This document shows positions 15,706-23,284 of a stretch of 25,308 nt of DNA, piece by piece. Position 1 is the first letter of the stretch, and each line of letters starts with the position of its first letter. The stretch comes from an uncultured Alistipes sp. (GTDB lineage Bacteria; Bacteroidota; Bacteroidia; Bacteroidales; Rikenellaceae). The DNA is taken from positions 1-25,308 of the forward strand of contig CAUDHE010000031.1 of NCBI GenBank assembly GCA_958449275.1. The letters run 5' to 3'. The position numbers were made by a program, and so were the translations under genes. Under the pieces are notes generated by a model. It worked only from the letters and a program-made list of their open reading frames with translations. It was not told the origin of the DNA and ran no database searches.

Positions 15706-16293
15706 TTACAGCAGCATCTCTCTCAGGCGCGCACAACTACCCTCGCGGTCGTGCTTGTCGAACCAAAACGCTCCGATGCCCTTCGCCGCAGCGGCCTCCA
15801 CGTTCTCGCGACGGTCGTCGACGAACAGCGTATCCGACGGATCGAGGGCGAAACGCTCCAGCAGAATGTCGTATATGCGCGGCATGGGCTTCACCACGCC
15901 CACCTCGCACGATATTACGTCGCCATCGAAACACTCGTAGATATCGGTCCTGCGGAGAAAATCTATAAACTCGCGCGACATGTTGGAGAGAACGTACAGT
16001 TTATATCCCGCCGATTTAAGGTCGCGTATCAACCGCCCCGTCGGTTCTATGGTCTCCTGCTTGTCTATCGACAGCAACACCATTTCGCGGGCATACTCTC
16101 TGTCGACTCCGCGATAAGCGCTCAGATCGTCGATCATTTTGTCGAAATCCGACACGCCGGCATCGTAATCGATCCAGAATTGAGGCATGGGCGTTTCGGC
16201 GACATAAGAAAAGAAACGCACGAACTCCTCGCTACACTTATCGAGATCGCGCGCGAACACTACCTGACCGAGATCAAAAACTACGTTTTTCAT
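15706..16293 (-). CDS. HAD-superfamily phosphatase, YihX-like
   Basis: 195 residues. Motif I is VVFDLGQVV (nucleophile Asp7, with Gly at the second acid position, as in the YihX/epoxide-hydrolase-like branch). Motif II is YVLSNMS, motif III includes the Lys of VVKPMPRIYDIL, and motif IV is TLFVDDRRENV. The helical cap is inserted between motifs I and II. Cytosolic, it probably dephosphorylates a sugar phosphate; glucose 1-phosphate is the E. coli YihX substrate and is only a guess here. The frame is open 24 codons further upstream, but a consensus promoter lies inside that extension, so the start is 16293. Confidence 0.88.
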   Translation of the reverse strand: MKNVVFDLGQVVFARDLDKCSEEFVRFFSYVAETPMPQFWIDYDAGVSDFDKMIDDLSAYRGVDREYAREMVLLSIDKQETIEPTGRLIRDLKSAGYKLYVLSNMSREFIDFLRRTDIYECFDGDVISCEVGVVKPMPRIYDILLERFALDPSDTLFVDDRRENVEAAAAKGIGAFWFDKHDREGSCARLREMLL

Positions 16294-16298
16294 GGTTA

Positions 16299-16331
16299 CA
16301 AATATACTCATTAGCCGCGAGAACTCCAAAA
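16299..16331 (-). promoter_or_regulatory. Promoter of the HAD gene, giving a nearly leaderless transcript
   Basis: On the minus strand TTTTG (16331-16327), 20 bases and TATATTTG (16306-16299) match consensus. Only five bases separate the -7 element from the ATG, so transcription should begin at or within a few bases of the start codon. Confidence 0.7.
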
Positions 16332-16405
16332 ACAGACGTACCACCCCGCTTTTTCGCCGTCGCAAATAAAAAATCGCATTTTCATCTAAATTTTTAGCAG
16401 AAAAA

Positions 16406-16441
16406 TTTGTTATCTAAAATTATAGTACTAAATTTGTAGTA
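16406..16441 (+). promoter_or_regulatory. Promoter with overlapping BlaI/MecI-like operator
   Basis: TTTG (16406-16409), 19 bases and TAAATTTG (16429-16436) form the promoter. TACTAAATTTGTAGTA (16426-16441) is an inverted repeat covering the -7 element; it matches the known MecI/BlaI core TACTACATATGTAGTA at 14 of 16 positions. A BlaI-family repressor is encoded in the same operon, so autoregulation is likely. Confidence 0.75.
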
Positions 16442-16455
16442 TGAAAAGGACGAGG

Positions 16456-17283
16456 ATGACAAAATATGTTCAGGCATCGATAACGGCGCTCATGCTCGCG
16501 ACAGCCGCCGGCGCGCAAAACGTGAAGCTGAAGCTCGATTTCGACAATGCCCGAAGCGAGACTATAGCCGACAACGGTTCGGAGGCCGCATCGGTCGCAG
16601 AGCCCGAGATCGATTACCGATATATGGTCGACGGGCGCATCGTCGACGAAAACACGGCCGACCGCCTCGTCCGCCACTGGAACGTCCGCCGAATACGCAT
16701 CGAACCCACCGACTCGGGCGCACTCGTACGCGTAAAGACCAAAGGCCTCGACCAAGAGTATCTCAAAGGTAACGTCGGGGGCATAGCCTGGATCTCGCGG
16801 TTCGAGAACGGTATCGACAAAAAATATATAGGCGGTTACGTGTTGCGCCGAGATTACGACAGCATACGCAAAGCGGAACGCATCCCCGACGGCAAATTGC
16901 TCATACTGCGCGAGGAGCATTGGCGCCGACTCTCGCCCGATGCAGTGTACATACTCAACGGCAGACCCGTCGACAGCAGTTCGCTGGTATACATGGAAGG
17001 ATCGATCCTGCAAACCGTCGACATCAGCTTCGACAAACGCCTGACAAGGCGTTACGGCCCCTCGGCCGCCGACGGCGTGGTACGGTGCCGCACGTATAGA
17101 CGATTGCCGATGATTACGCTCGACGGCGAACGCATAAACCTTAAGAAGTGGATAAAGCTGTGCGATCCGCAACTGATTAACATGGGCACTACGCTCAACT
17201 ATAGGTTTCTGTCACCGATAGAGGGCTGCAAACGTTACGGCAGACGCGCCAAATACGGCGTCATAATAGTAAGGTCGAAGTGA
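16456..17283 (+). CDS. Secreted protein of unknown function with TonB-plug-like modules
   Basis: 275 residues from the ATG at 16456, which follows AAGGA at five bases; an ATG at 16441 is possible but lies only four bases after the -7 element. The signal peptide MTKYVQASITALMLATAAGA precedes the mature start at QNVK. I do not recognise a named family. Three segments share a pattern seen in TonB plug domains (a strand ending in DG or NG, a helix, then YG..A.GV and a basic strand): about 55-96 (YMVDGRIVDEN to VKTKG), 164-215 (YILNGRPVDSS to YGPSAADGVVRCRTYR) and 220-275 (ITLDGERINLK to YGRRAKYGVIIVRSK). There is no beta-barrel. It heads an operon with blaI and an M56/TonB_C gene, so it may be a periplasmic partner of that sensor; this is inferred. 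Confidence 0.7.
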   Translation: MTKYVQASITALMLATAAGAQNVKLKLDFDNARSETIADNGSEAASVAEPEIDYRYMVDGRIVDENTADRLVRHWNVRRIRIEPTDSGALVRVKTKGLDQEYLKGNVGGIAWISRFENGIDKKYIGGYVLRRDYDSIRKAERIPDGKLLILREEHWRRLSPDAVYILNGRPVDSSSLVYMEGSILQTVDISFDKRLTRRYGPSAADGVVRCRTYRRLPMITLDGERINLKKWIKLCDPQLINMGTTLNYRFLSPIEGCKRYGRRAKYGVIIVRSK

Positions 17284-17299
17284 TCGGCCTCCGAACGAA

Positions 17300-17311
17300 T
17301 ACATCGATGTA
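17300..17311. promoter_or_regulatory. Palindrome in the leader of the BlaI gene
   Basis: TACATCGATGTA is a perfect 12-bp palindrome 13 bases before the blaI ATG. It shares the TACA/TGTA arms of BlaI sites but with a four-base centre instead of two, so it may be a second, weaker site or chance. Confidence 0.35.
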
Positions 17312-17324
17312 AAACATATAAGAC

Positions 17325-17699
17325 ATGAAAAAGAGACAAGGACTGACCAAAGGCGAAGAAGAGATCATGCAACTACTGTGGCGACTGGGCAAGGGAACCG
17401 TGAACGACATAATAGCGCTCATGCCCGATCCGAAGCCCAAATACACCACAGTGGCCACATTCATCAAGATACTCGAAAACAAAGAGTACGTTCGCCACGA
17501 ACAACTCGGCAAAAGTTTCGTCTACTACCCCGCCATCGAAAAAGAGGAGCATGCGAGGAGCGTAATGAAAAACATGCTGACCGATTACTTCGGCGGATCG
17601 GTATCGAATCTGGTATCGTTCTTCTCGCAACACGAAAACATTTCGACCCGCGAAATGGATGAAATACTCGAAATCATCGACCGCGCGAAAAAATCATAG
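17325..17699 (+). CDS. blaI: BlaI/MecI/CopY-family repressor
   Basis: 124 residues, the family's usual length. A winged helix fills residues 1-75 (LTKGEEEIMQLLWRLGKGTVNDI, then PKYTTVATFIKILENKEYVRHEQLGKSFVYYP), followed by the C-terminal dimerisation helices (residues 78-124). Such repressors bind TACA/TGTA-type palindromes as dimers and are inactivated when a partner M56 protease is triggered. The partner gene begins 24 bases after the stop. A matching operator lies at 16426-16441. The signal it responds to is not evident and need not be a beta-lactam. Confidence 0.9.
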   Translation: MKKRQGLTKGEEEIMQLLWRLGKGTVNDIIALMPDPKPKYTTVATFIKILENKEYVRHEQLGKSFVYYPAIEKEEHARSVMKNMLTDYFGGSVSNLVSFFSQHENISTREMDEILEIIDRAKKS

Positions 17700-17723
17700 C
17701 GCACAGACATAAAGTCATCGAAA

Positions 17724-19439
17724 ATGAAAGAGACTGTCATATACTCGACCGAGGTGCTGATATGCGGAGGCCTGCTGCTTCTGGCCTATAACCTGCTGCT
17801 CGAAAGGCGGGTAGCATTCCGCATCTGCCGCATCCACCTGCTGGCGTCGACGGCTGCGTCGATGATTATCCCGCTGCTCGACATTCCCGTATGGGCCGCC
17901 GAGACAGTTCACGTCGCTCCCACGGTATATACCGGCGACATTAAGGCTGAAATCGTCGAGGAACCGCACACCGCCCTCGACCCTAAAAACATAATCCTGG
18001 CCGTATATGTAATCGGAACAGTCTTCTCGCTCGCTCTCACACTCTACCAATTGCTCAAGATACGACGCATCCGCCGAAACGGTTCCGTCATGAGCAACGG
18101 ACGACCGCGAATAGTACGTGCCGCCGACAACATATCGTCGTTCTCGTTCTTCGGAACCGTATACGTCGGCCGCGACACCCGCGACGAGGATCTGCAAGCC
18201 ATTCTGGCCCACGAAAGCAGTCATATAGCCCATCGCCACTCGGCCGAACGCATGGCTATGGAGCTGATGAAGGCCGTCATGTGGTGGAACCCGTTCGCAT
18301 GGATCGCGCAGCGACGTCTGGCCGAGGTACACGAGTACGAAGCCGATGCCGACGTGCTGAGCCGAGGATACGACTTGAACAACTATATTGCAACCATATT
18401 GAAGAGTCTGCTTGGATATAGTCCGGACATAGCCAACGGTCTCAGAGATTCATTAACAAAAAAACGTTTCAAAATGATGACAACACCGAAGAGCGGCAGA
18501 CATGCTCTGCTGCGCACATTGGCCGTCGCACCCGTAGTCACCGGACTGCTCTGCACATTCTCTTTCACGGCCAAGGCTACCGACTATCGAACGGATGACG
18601 GATCGCAGACGGAATCGACCGTCGCAACGAACCAGCCGATCACACTCCGCCTGAGCGTAACCGACGAAAACGACGCGCCGCTGGGCGACGTGAAGGTCAC
18701 GATGGCAGGCAAGGAATACACCACCGATGCAAACGGCAAACTCACACTGTCGGCCACGCGTAACATCGATGTGGAATTGAGTCGCGCGGGATACAAAAAG
18801 ATGTCGTACCGCTTATCGCTGTCGGGCTCGGATACCGACATGGATCTGAAAGTAAAGATGATTTCCGAGAAATCCGACAAGAATAACGGGACAATCATGA
18901 CGATGATCGCTACGTCGTCGGAAAAAAACGCGATGCAGATAGAGAGTAAACGCAAAATCGCAGACGAAACATTCGTACTCGTCGACAAGATGCCGACATT
19001 CCAAGGCGGTAATCTTAACGACTTCCGCACCTACATCATGTCGAGAGTAAGGTACCCCGCCGAAGCGATAAACAAAAAAATATCGGGCCGAGTCGTAGCG
19101 AACTTTACCGTAGACACGCAAGGCAAAGTGACCGACGTACGAATATTGCAGACGCCCGACCGAATATTGTCGGAGGAGGTAATCAGAGTCCTGTCGCAAT
19201 CGCCCGCTTGGACCCCGGGCGAACAAGACGGCCAACTCGTGAAAGTCAAGTTCACCATTCCCGTGGAATTTGATATCGCAGGATCGAAAGCAAACGCAGA
19301 GCTCGCGAAAGAGGCGACTGCGGACAAAACTAATTCGATAGACCAGATCTCGGTCATAGGTTTCGGGACTCGCGAAAAAGACGACGAAGTCATGGTAGAC
19401 GGTTACTCGGAGAATACGAAGAAAGCCACCGTGGAGTAA
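17724..19439 (+). CDS. BlaR1-like M56 metallopeptidase with carboxypeptidase-regulatory and TonB C-terminal domains
   Basis: 571 residues. Membrane helices lie near 8-25, 36-55 and 90-112, then the M56 zinc protease with HESSH (163-167) and the downstream EYEAD (Glu206). A further membrane helix at about 263-283 (LLRTLAVAPVVTGLLCTFSF) leads outside. The external part has a carboxypeptidase-regulatory-like domain (about 306-380), then a TonB C-terminal domain (about 425-516, from MPTFQGGNLNDFRTYI to FTIPVEF). The tail at 540-571 contains ISVIGFGTREK, like the VVVGYGTQKK segment of SusC receptors. No penicillin-binding sensor domain is present. I infer a transmembrane antirepressor that senses something through TonB-like contacts and cleaves or inactivates the upstream BlaI protein. 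Confidence 0.85.
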   Translation: MKETVIYSTEVLICGGLLLLAYNLLLERRVAFRICRIHLLASTAASMIIPLLDIPVWAAETVHVAPTVYTGDIKAEIVEEPHTALDPKNIILAVYVIGTVFSLALTLYQLLKIRRIRRNGSVMSNGRPRIVRAADNISSFSFFGTVYVGRDTRDEDLQAILAHESSHIAHRHSAERMAMELMKAVMWWNPFAWIAQRRLAEVHEYEADADVLSRGYDLNNYIATILKSLLGYSPDIANGLRDSLTKKRFKMMTTPKSGRHALLRTLAVAPVVTGLLCTFSFTAKATDYRTDDGSQTESTVATNQPITLRLSVTDENDAPLGDVKVTMAGKEYTTDANGKLTLSATRNIDVELSRAGYKKMSYRLSLSGSDTDMDLKVKMISEKSDKNNGTIMTMIATSSEKNAMQIESKRKIADETFVLVDKMPTFQGGNLNDFRTYIMSRVRYPAEAINKKISGRVVANFTVDTQGKVTDVRILQTPDRILSEEVIRVLSQSPAWTPGEQDGQLVKVKFTIPVEFDIAGSKANAELAKEATADKTNSIDQISVIGFGTREKDDEVMVDGYSENTKKATVE

Positions 19440-19480
19440 CCCCGCAAGACAAAAGAAAAACCCAACCAAAGCATAAGCAA

Positions 19481-19510
19481 GGCGATCGGCTTCACGTGAA
19501 GTCGGTCGCC
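19481..19510 (+). terminator. Hairpin after the M56 gene
   Basis: GGCGATCGGCTTC (19481-19493) pairs with GAAGTCGGTCGCC (19498-19510), with two G-T wobbles and ACGT loop. It lies 41 bases after the stop; the T run is weak (GTCATTT), so termination is probable but not sure. Confidence 0.5.
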
Positions 19511-19625
19511 GTCATTTACGTAGAAGCGGTGCGGAGAAAAACGCACTCTCGCATTCGTCCTGCTACATGCGGACCGATACGCACAGAAAGATACCGAAAA
19601 AACGTATCGTACATAATTTTTTGTT

Positions 19626-19633
19626 TATATTTG
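19626..19633 (+). promoter_or_regulatory. -7 element of the NigD-like lipoprotein gene
   Basis: TATATTTG is a perfect TAnnTTTG, 40 bases before the ATG at 19674. No clear -33 TTTG was seen at the usual distance. Confidence 0.45.
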
Positions 19634-19673
19634 CGTTGTATTTGAGAAATAACCTTTAAGTATTTTGAATAGA

Positions 19674-20393
19674 ATGAAAAAACTGTTTACGATTGCAATG
19701 ATCTCGGTTGCCGCACTCTTCGCCGGCACATCATGCAACACCAAATCCACCGAAAAGATATATACGAGCCTGGTCAGCTTGGTGGAGGGAAGTTGGAGCA
19801 CGGGTAACTTCTATGTCGTTTTCGACAATGGCGAAACGGCGTATGTCACCAACGCAACCAACCTGACGTTCAAACCCACCATCGACAACGAAGCACGTGC
19901 CATAATCTACTACTCGATCGAGGAGCAGACCGCTACGGGTTTCGATCGGGTAATCACCATTTCGGCCGTATACGGCGTGTCGGTCGACCCCGTCCGCGAC
20001 ATATACGATCACGAACTCGGCGATTTGGACAAGTATGCCGCCAAAATCGATGTGGTGGAGGGTTATTACGCCCGCAACTACGTGAATCTTCAGATTCGTT
20101 TCTCGTGGGGCAACACGAATAATTCGGAGCACTCGATAGCTCTCGTACACAATTCGAAAGAGGGACACGAAGGCGCATTCGAAACGCTCTACGAGGATGA
20201 CGGATATCTTTACCTCGAACTGCTCCACAACTCGAACAACGATCCCGAGATGTATGAATACAACACCTACGTATCTTACAAAATCAAGCCCGAGCAGATA
20301 AATGTCTCGCTGGAAGATTACGCAGGCGTCAAGATACTCTACAAGTCGCTCGAAGGCAACAGTCAGATTTACAAGATCGATTTCCAGAAATAA
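19674..20393 (+). CDS. NigD-like lipoprotein
   Basis: 239 residues from the ATG at 19674; an in-frame TTG nine bases earlier is possible but unlikely. The signal MKKLFTIAMISVAALFAGTSC gives a lipid-anchored N-terminus at Cys21. The mature protein is rich in aromatic and beta-forming residues. A first beta domain (about 33-100, with GSWSTGNFYVVFDNGETAYV) is followed by a C-terminal beta-sandwich whose end, DGYLYLELLHNSNNDPEMYEYNTYVSYKI, resembles the LxLxHN...D...Y..YVSF pattern of Bacteroidota NigD-like proteins. No biochemical role is established for these. It is a single-gene unit with a strong terminator. Confidence 0.65.
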   Translation: MKKLFTIAMISVAALFAGTSCNTKSTEKIYTSLVSLVEGSWSTGNFYVVFDNGETAYVTNATNLTFKPTIDNEARAIIYYSIEEQTATGFDRVITISAVYGVSVDPVRDIYDHELGDLDKYAAKIDVVEGYYARNYVNLQIRFSWGNTNNSEHSIALVHNSKEGHEGAFETLYEDDGYLYLELLHNSNNDPEMYEYNTYVSYKIKPEQINVSLEDYAGVKILYKSLEGNSQIYKIDFQK

Positions 20394-20417
20394 TCCGAAC
20401 GAGATCTCTCAACCGAC

Positions 20418-20449
20418 TCGGGATGCTTTGCAAGGCATCCCGATTTTTT
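20418..20449 (+). terminator. Terminator of the NigD-like gene
   Basis: TCGGGATGC (20418-20426) pairs with GCATCCCGA (20435-20443), with an eight-base loop and six T residues. It begins 25 bases after the stop. Confidence 0.88.
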
Positions 20450-20453
20450 ATGC

Positions 20454-20680
20454 GGCGCATGCATATCGATTACTCGTATATCGTTTTACGGAATCGGCAA
20501 CCTGCCCGCCGCCGCGTAGCGAACTGCGACTGTCACAGCGTCGCAGAATCCGATCCGCCCGACGTTTGCCCGCGACCCGCAACCGCGGAATAGCCCCCCA
20601 CACCTCCCTCCTCCAAATCCCCTCTATAAGGAGGGAACTTTCCGTCAGACACTCTCCGAACAGATATGCCAAGGCATAAA
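20454..20680. other. Gene-free convergent gap with small inverted repeats
   Basis: No coding potential was recognised. The segment holds CTGCGAC/GTCGCAG around a nine-base loop (about 20522-20545), a pyrimidine-rich stretch, and CCCTCCT/AGGAGGG (20606-20612 with 20629-20635). The CCTCC...GGAGG block with neighbouring CCCCCCACACC looks like an intergenic dispersed repeat, but there is no second copy in this window. Confidence 0.35.
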
Positions 20681-20683
20681 TAA

Positions 20684-20718
20684 ATATCGGCAAGGTTCGT
20701 TTCGAACCTTGCCGATAT
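20684..20718 (-). terminator. Terminator of the nqr operon
   Basis: A perfect 16-bp stem (20684-20699 with 20703-20718, arm ATATCGGCAAGGTTCG) has a TTT loop and leads on the minus strand into TTATTTATGCC. A small CGGGA/TCCCG hairpin (20725-20738) lies between it and the nqrF stop. Confidence 0.8.
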
Positions 20719-20745
20719 CGGTATCGGGACAAATCCCGCAAAGGG

Positions 20746-22008
20746 CTATGCACCGAAGTTATCGTAGAGGATATTTTCGGGCGGAACGCCGAGGCTGTCG
20801 AGCATCTTGACCACGGCATCCGACATCATCGGAGGGCCGCACATGAGATAGATACATCCTTCGGGCTCCTCGTGGTTCTTCAGATAGTTTTCATACAGCA
20901 CATTGTGTACGAAACCGACCTTGTAGTCCACGCCTGCGGCATCGGCCGCGGGATCGGGGCGGTCGAGCGCCAAATGGAACTTGAAGTTGGGGAACTCTTT
21001 CTCGATGGCGTGGAAATCGTCCAGATAGAAAGCCTCTTTCAACGAACGGGCACCGTACCAGAACGTAACGGGACGCTTGGTCTTCTCCGTCTTGAAAAGG
21101 TGCATGAGGTGGCTTCGCATGGGAGCCATACCCGCACCGCCGCCGATGAATATCAACTCCTGATCGTCGGGCAGGTTATCGGGCAGGAAGAACTCGCCGT
21201 AAGGACCCGAAATGGTGATCTTGTCACCCGGCTTGAGCGAATAGATGTACGACGAGCATACACCCGGATTCACCTTCATGAAACCGCCCGCCGCGCGATC
21301 GAACGGCGGAGTGGCTATACGCACGTTGAGTTTTATCACATTGCCCTCCGCAGGGTAGGTAGCGCAAGAGTAAGCGCGCACCTGCGGCTCGGGATTGACC
21401 ATCTTCAGATCGAATACGTGCATCTTCTCCCAATCCTCGCGATACTCGGGATCGACGTCGATATCCTTGTAATCTACCGTAATAGCGGGTACGTCGATCT
21501 GAATGTAACCGCCGCTGCGGAAATTCAGATCCTCGCCCTCGGGGAGCTTCACCACGAACTCCTTGATGAAAGTAGCCACGTTGTGGTTCGAAACCACCTC
21601 GCACTCCCACTTCTTGATGCTGAGCACCGAAGCGGGAACCGCTATCTTCATGTTCTCCTTCACCTTCACCTGGCATCCCAGGCGCCAATGGTCCTGAATC
21701 TGCTTGCGGTTGAAGAAACCCGTCTCGGTGGGCAGTATGTCGCCGCCGCCCTCCAAAACCTGACATTTGCACTGACCGCAAGCACCCTTGCCACCGCACG
21801 CCGAGGGGAGAAATATACCCTGCTCGGTCAACGTGTTGAGAAGCGTGGAACCTCCCGCCACGGTCAGCACCTTGTTACCGTCGTTAATGTCGATTGTGAC
21901 ATCGCCCGACGTCGTGAGTTTCGCCTTTGCAAAGAGAAGCAACGCCACCAAAACGAGCGTCACCGCAAGAAAGGCGACTATCGCAACTATAATAGTTAAT
22001 AAATCCAT
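20746..22008 (-). CDS. nqrF: Na+-translocating NADH:quinone reductase subunit F
   Basis: 420 residues. One N-terminal membrane helix (about 4-27) is followed by a 2Fe-2S domain with Cys71, Cys77, Cys80 (CGGKGACGQC) and Cys112 (RLGCQV). The FAD domain has RAYSCATYP and GPYGEFFLP, and the NADH domain has FIGGGAGMAPMRSHL and the C-terminal CGPPMMSD to LYDNFGA. It is the electron entry subunit: NADH reduces FAD, which passes electrons through the iron-sulfur centre into the membrane subunits that pump Na+. It is the last gene of the nqr cluster, 21 bases after nqrE, followed by a terminator. Confidence 0.97.
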   Translation of the reverse strand: MDLLTIIVAIVAFLAVTLVLVALLLFAKAKLTTSGDVTIDINDGNKVLTVAGGSTLLNTLTEQGIFLPSACGGKGACGQCKCQVLEGGGDILPTETGFFNRKQIQDHWRLGCQVKVKENMKIAVPASVLSIKKWECEVVSNHNVATFIKEFVVKLPEGEDLNFRSGGYIQIDVPAITVDYKDIDVDPEYREDWEKMHVFDLKMVNPEPQVRAYSCATYPAEGNVIKLNVRIATPPFDRAAGGFMKVNPGVCSSYIYSLKPGDKITISGPYGEFFLPDNLPDDQELIFIGGGAGMAPMRSHLMHLFKTEKTKRPVTFWYGARSLKEAFYLDDFHAIEKEFPNFKFHLALDRPDPAADAAGVDYKVGFVHNVLYENYLKNHEEPEGCIYLMCGPPMMSDAVVKMLDSLGVPPENILYDNFGA

Positions 22009-22029
22009 TTCTCAAATCTCTTTTTAAGG

Positions 22030-22638
22030 TTACAACTTGATTCCCGAGAATATCATGAACGCGATACCCATCAAGCCCGTGATGATAAAGGCTATACCGG
22101 GGCCTTTCAGCGCGGCGGGAACGTGAGAATACTGCATTCTCTCACGTATGGCAGCCATCATGACTATCGCCAGCCACCATCCGATACCCGAACCGAGACC
22201 GTAAACCACGCTCTGGCCGAAATCGGCGATGGCGCCCGCAGCCACCTTCTGCTGCATGAAGAGCGAACCGCCCATGATGGCGCAGTTAACGGCGATCAGC
22301 GGCAGGAATATACCCAACTGGTTGTAGAGCGAGGGCGAGAACTTCTCCACGATCATCTCCACCAACTGCGTGAACGAAGCGATCACGGCAATGAAGACGA
22401 TGAAGGTAAGGAAGCTCAGATCGACACCCTCGATCAGAGCGTCGGCCTTCAGCACATACTCGTTCAGAAGGTAGTTCAGAGGCACGGTCATGGTCATGAC
22501 GAAAGTCACGGCTGCACCGAGACCCAGCGCCGTCTTTACGTTCTTCGAAACGGCGATGTAGGAACACATGCCGAAGAAGAAGGCGAACACCATGTTGTCG
22601 ATGAAGATCGAACGTATAAAAAGATTCAGTGTTTCCAT
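22030..22638 (-). CDS. nqrE: Na+-translocating NADH:quinone reductase subunit E
   Basis: 202 residues with about six membrane helices. The start METLNLFIRSIFIDNMVFAFFFGMCSYIAVSKNVKTALGLG and the end IAFIITGLMGIAFMIFSGIKL are typical of NqrE, with the conserved Cys in GMCSYIAVS and a second in NCAIMGGSLF. In the complex, these cysteines from NqrD and NqrE ligate an iron centre in the membrane. A strong Shine-Dalgarno (AGGAGGT) precedes the ATG. It lies ten bases after nqrD. Confidence 0.97.
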   Translation of the reverse strand: METLNLFIRSIFIDNMVFAFFFGMCSYIAVSKNVKTALGLGAAVTFVMTMTVPLNYLLNEYVLKADALIEGVDLSFLTFIVFIAVIASFTQLVEMIVEKFSPSLYNQLGIFLPLIAVNCAIMGGSLFMQQKVAAGAIADFGQSVVYGLGSGIGWWLAIVMMAAIRERMQYSHVPAALKGPGIAFIITGLMGIAFMIFSGIKL

Positions 22639-22648
22639 ATTCTACCTC

Positions 22649-23272
22649 CTATTTTTCCTGTAAATCCTTATTGAACGAACGATGTACCCAAATGATGCAA
22701 CCCACGATGATAAGCGCCATGGGCGGGAAGAGCATGAGTCCTATGTTCGAATAGAATCCGCCGTTGGCCATGTACCAACTCTCGGGGATGACACGCAGAC
22801 CGAACAAGGTACCCGAACCGAACAGCTCGCGGAAGAACGCCACGATGAGCAGTATGGCGGCATAACCCAATCCGTTGCCCACGCCGTCGAGGAACGAATC
22901 CCACGGCTTGTGGCCCAGAGCGAAAGCCTCCACGCGGCCCATTATGATACAGTTGGTGATGATGAGTCCCACGTATACCGACAACTGTTTCGACACGTCG
23001 TAAACGTAAGCCTTGAGGAACTGATCCACCAGAATAACCAGCGAAGCGATAACAACCAACTGCACGATGATGCGGATGCGCGAGGGAATGCCCTTGCGCA
23101 GGCACGACATAACGAGGTTGGCGAACGCCGTAACCACGATAACCGAGAGGCCCATCACCAATGCGGGCTTCATCTTTACGGTTACCGCCAAAGCCGAACA
23201 AATACCCAGAATCTGTACAATGACGGGATTATTTGCACTCAGCGGGCCTGTCACATTTTTCAAATTACTCAT
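22649..23272 (-). CDS. nqrD: Na+-translocating NADH:quinone reductase subunit D
   Basis: 207 residues with about six membrane helices. It is recognisable from LSANNPVIVQILGICSALAVTVKMKPALVMGLSVI, from VGLIITNCIIMGRVEAFAL, and from the C-terminal half with GSGTLFGLRVIP and LMLFPPMALIIVGCIIWV. Cysteines in GICSALA and TNCIIMG match the positions that pair with NqrE. It is homologous to NqrE and packs against it in inverted orientation. It begins 12 bases after nqrC. Confidence 0.97.
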   Translation of the reverse strand: MSNLKNVTGPLSANNPVIVQILGICSALAVTVKMKPALVMGLSVIVVTAFANLVMSCLRKGIPSRIRIIVQLVVIASLVILVDQFLKAYVYDVSKQLSVYVGLIITNCIIMGRVEAFALGHKPWDSFLDGVGNGLGYAAILLIVAFFRELFGSGTLFGLRVIPESWYMANGGFYSNIGLMLFPPMALIIVGCIIWVHRSFNKDLQEK

Positions 23273-23284
23273 TGTTCCGCTTTT

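Noticed and set aside
17724..19439. A beta-lactamase or methicillin-type resistance locus
   Set aside because: No beta-lactamase or penicillin-binding protein gene adjoins the BlaI/M56 pair, and the M56 protein lacks a penicillin-binding sensor domain.
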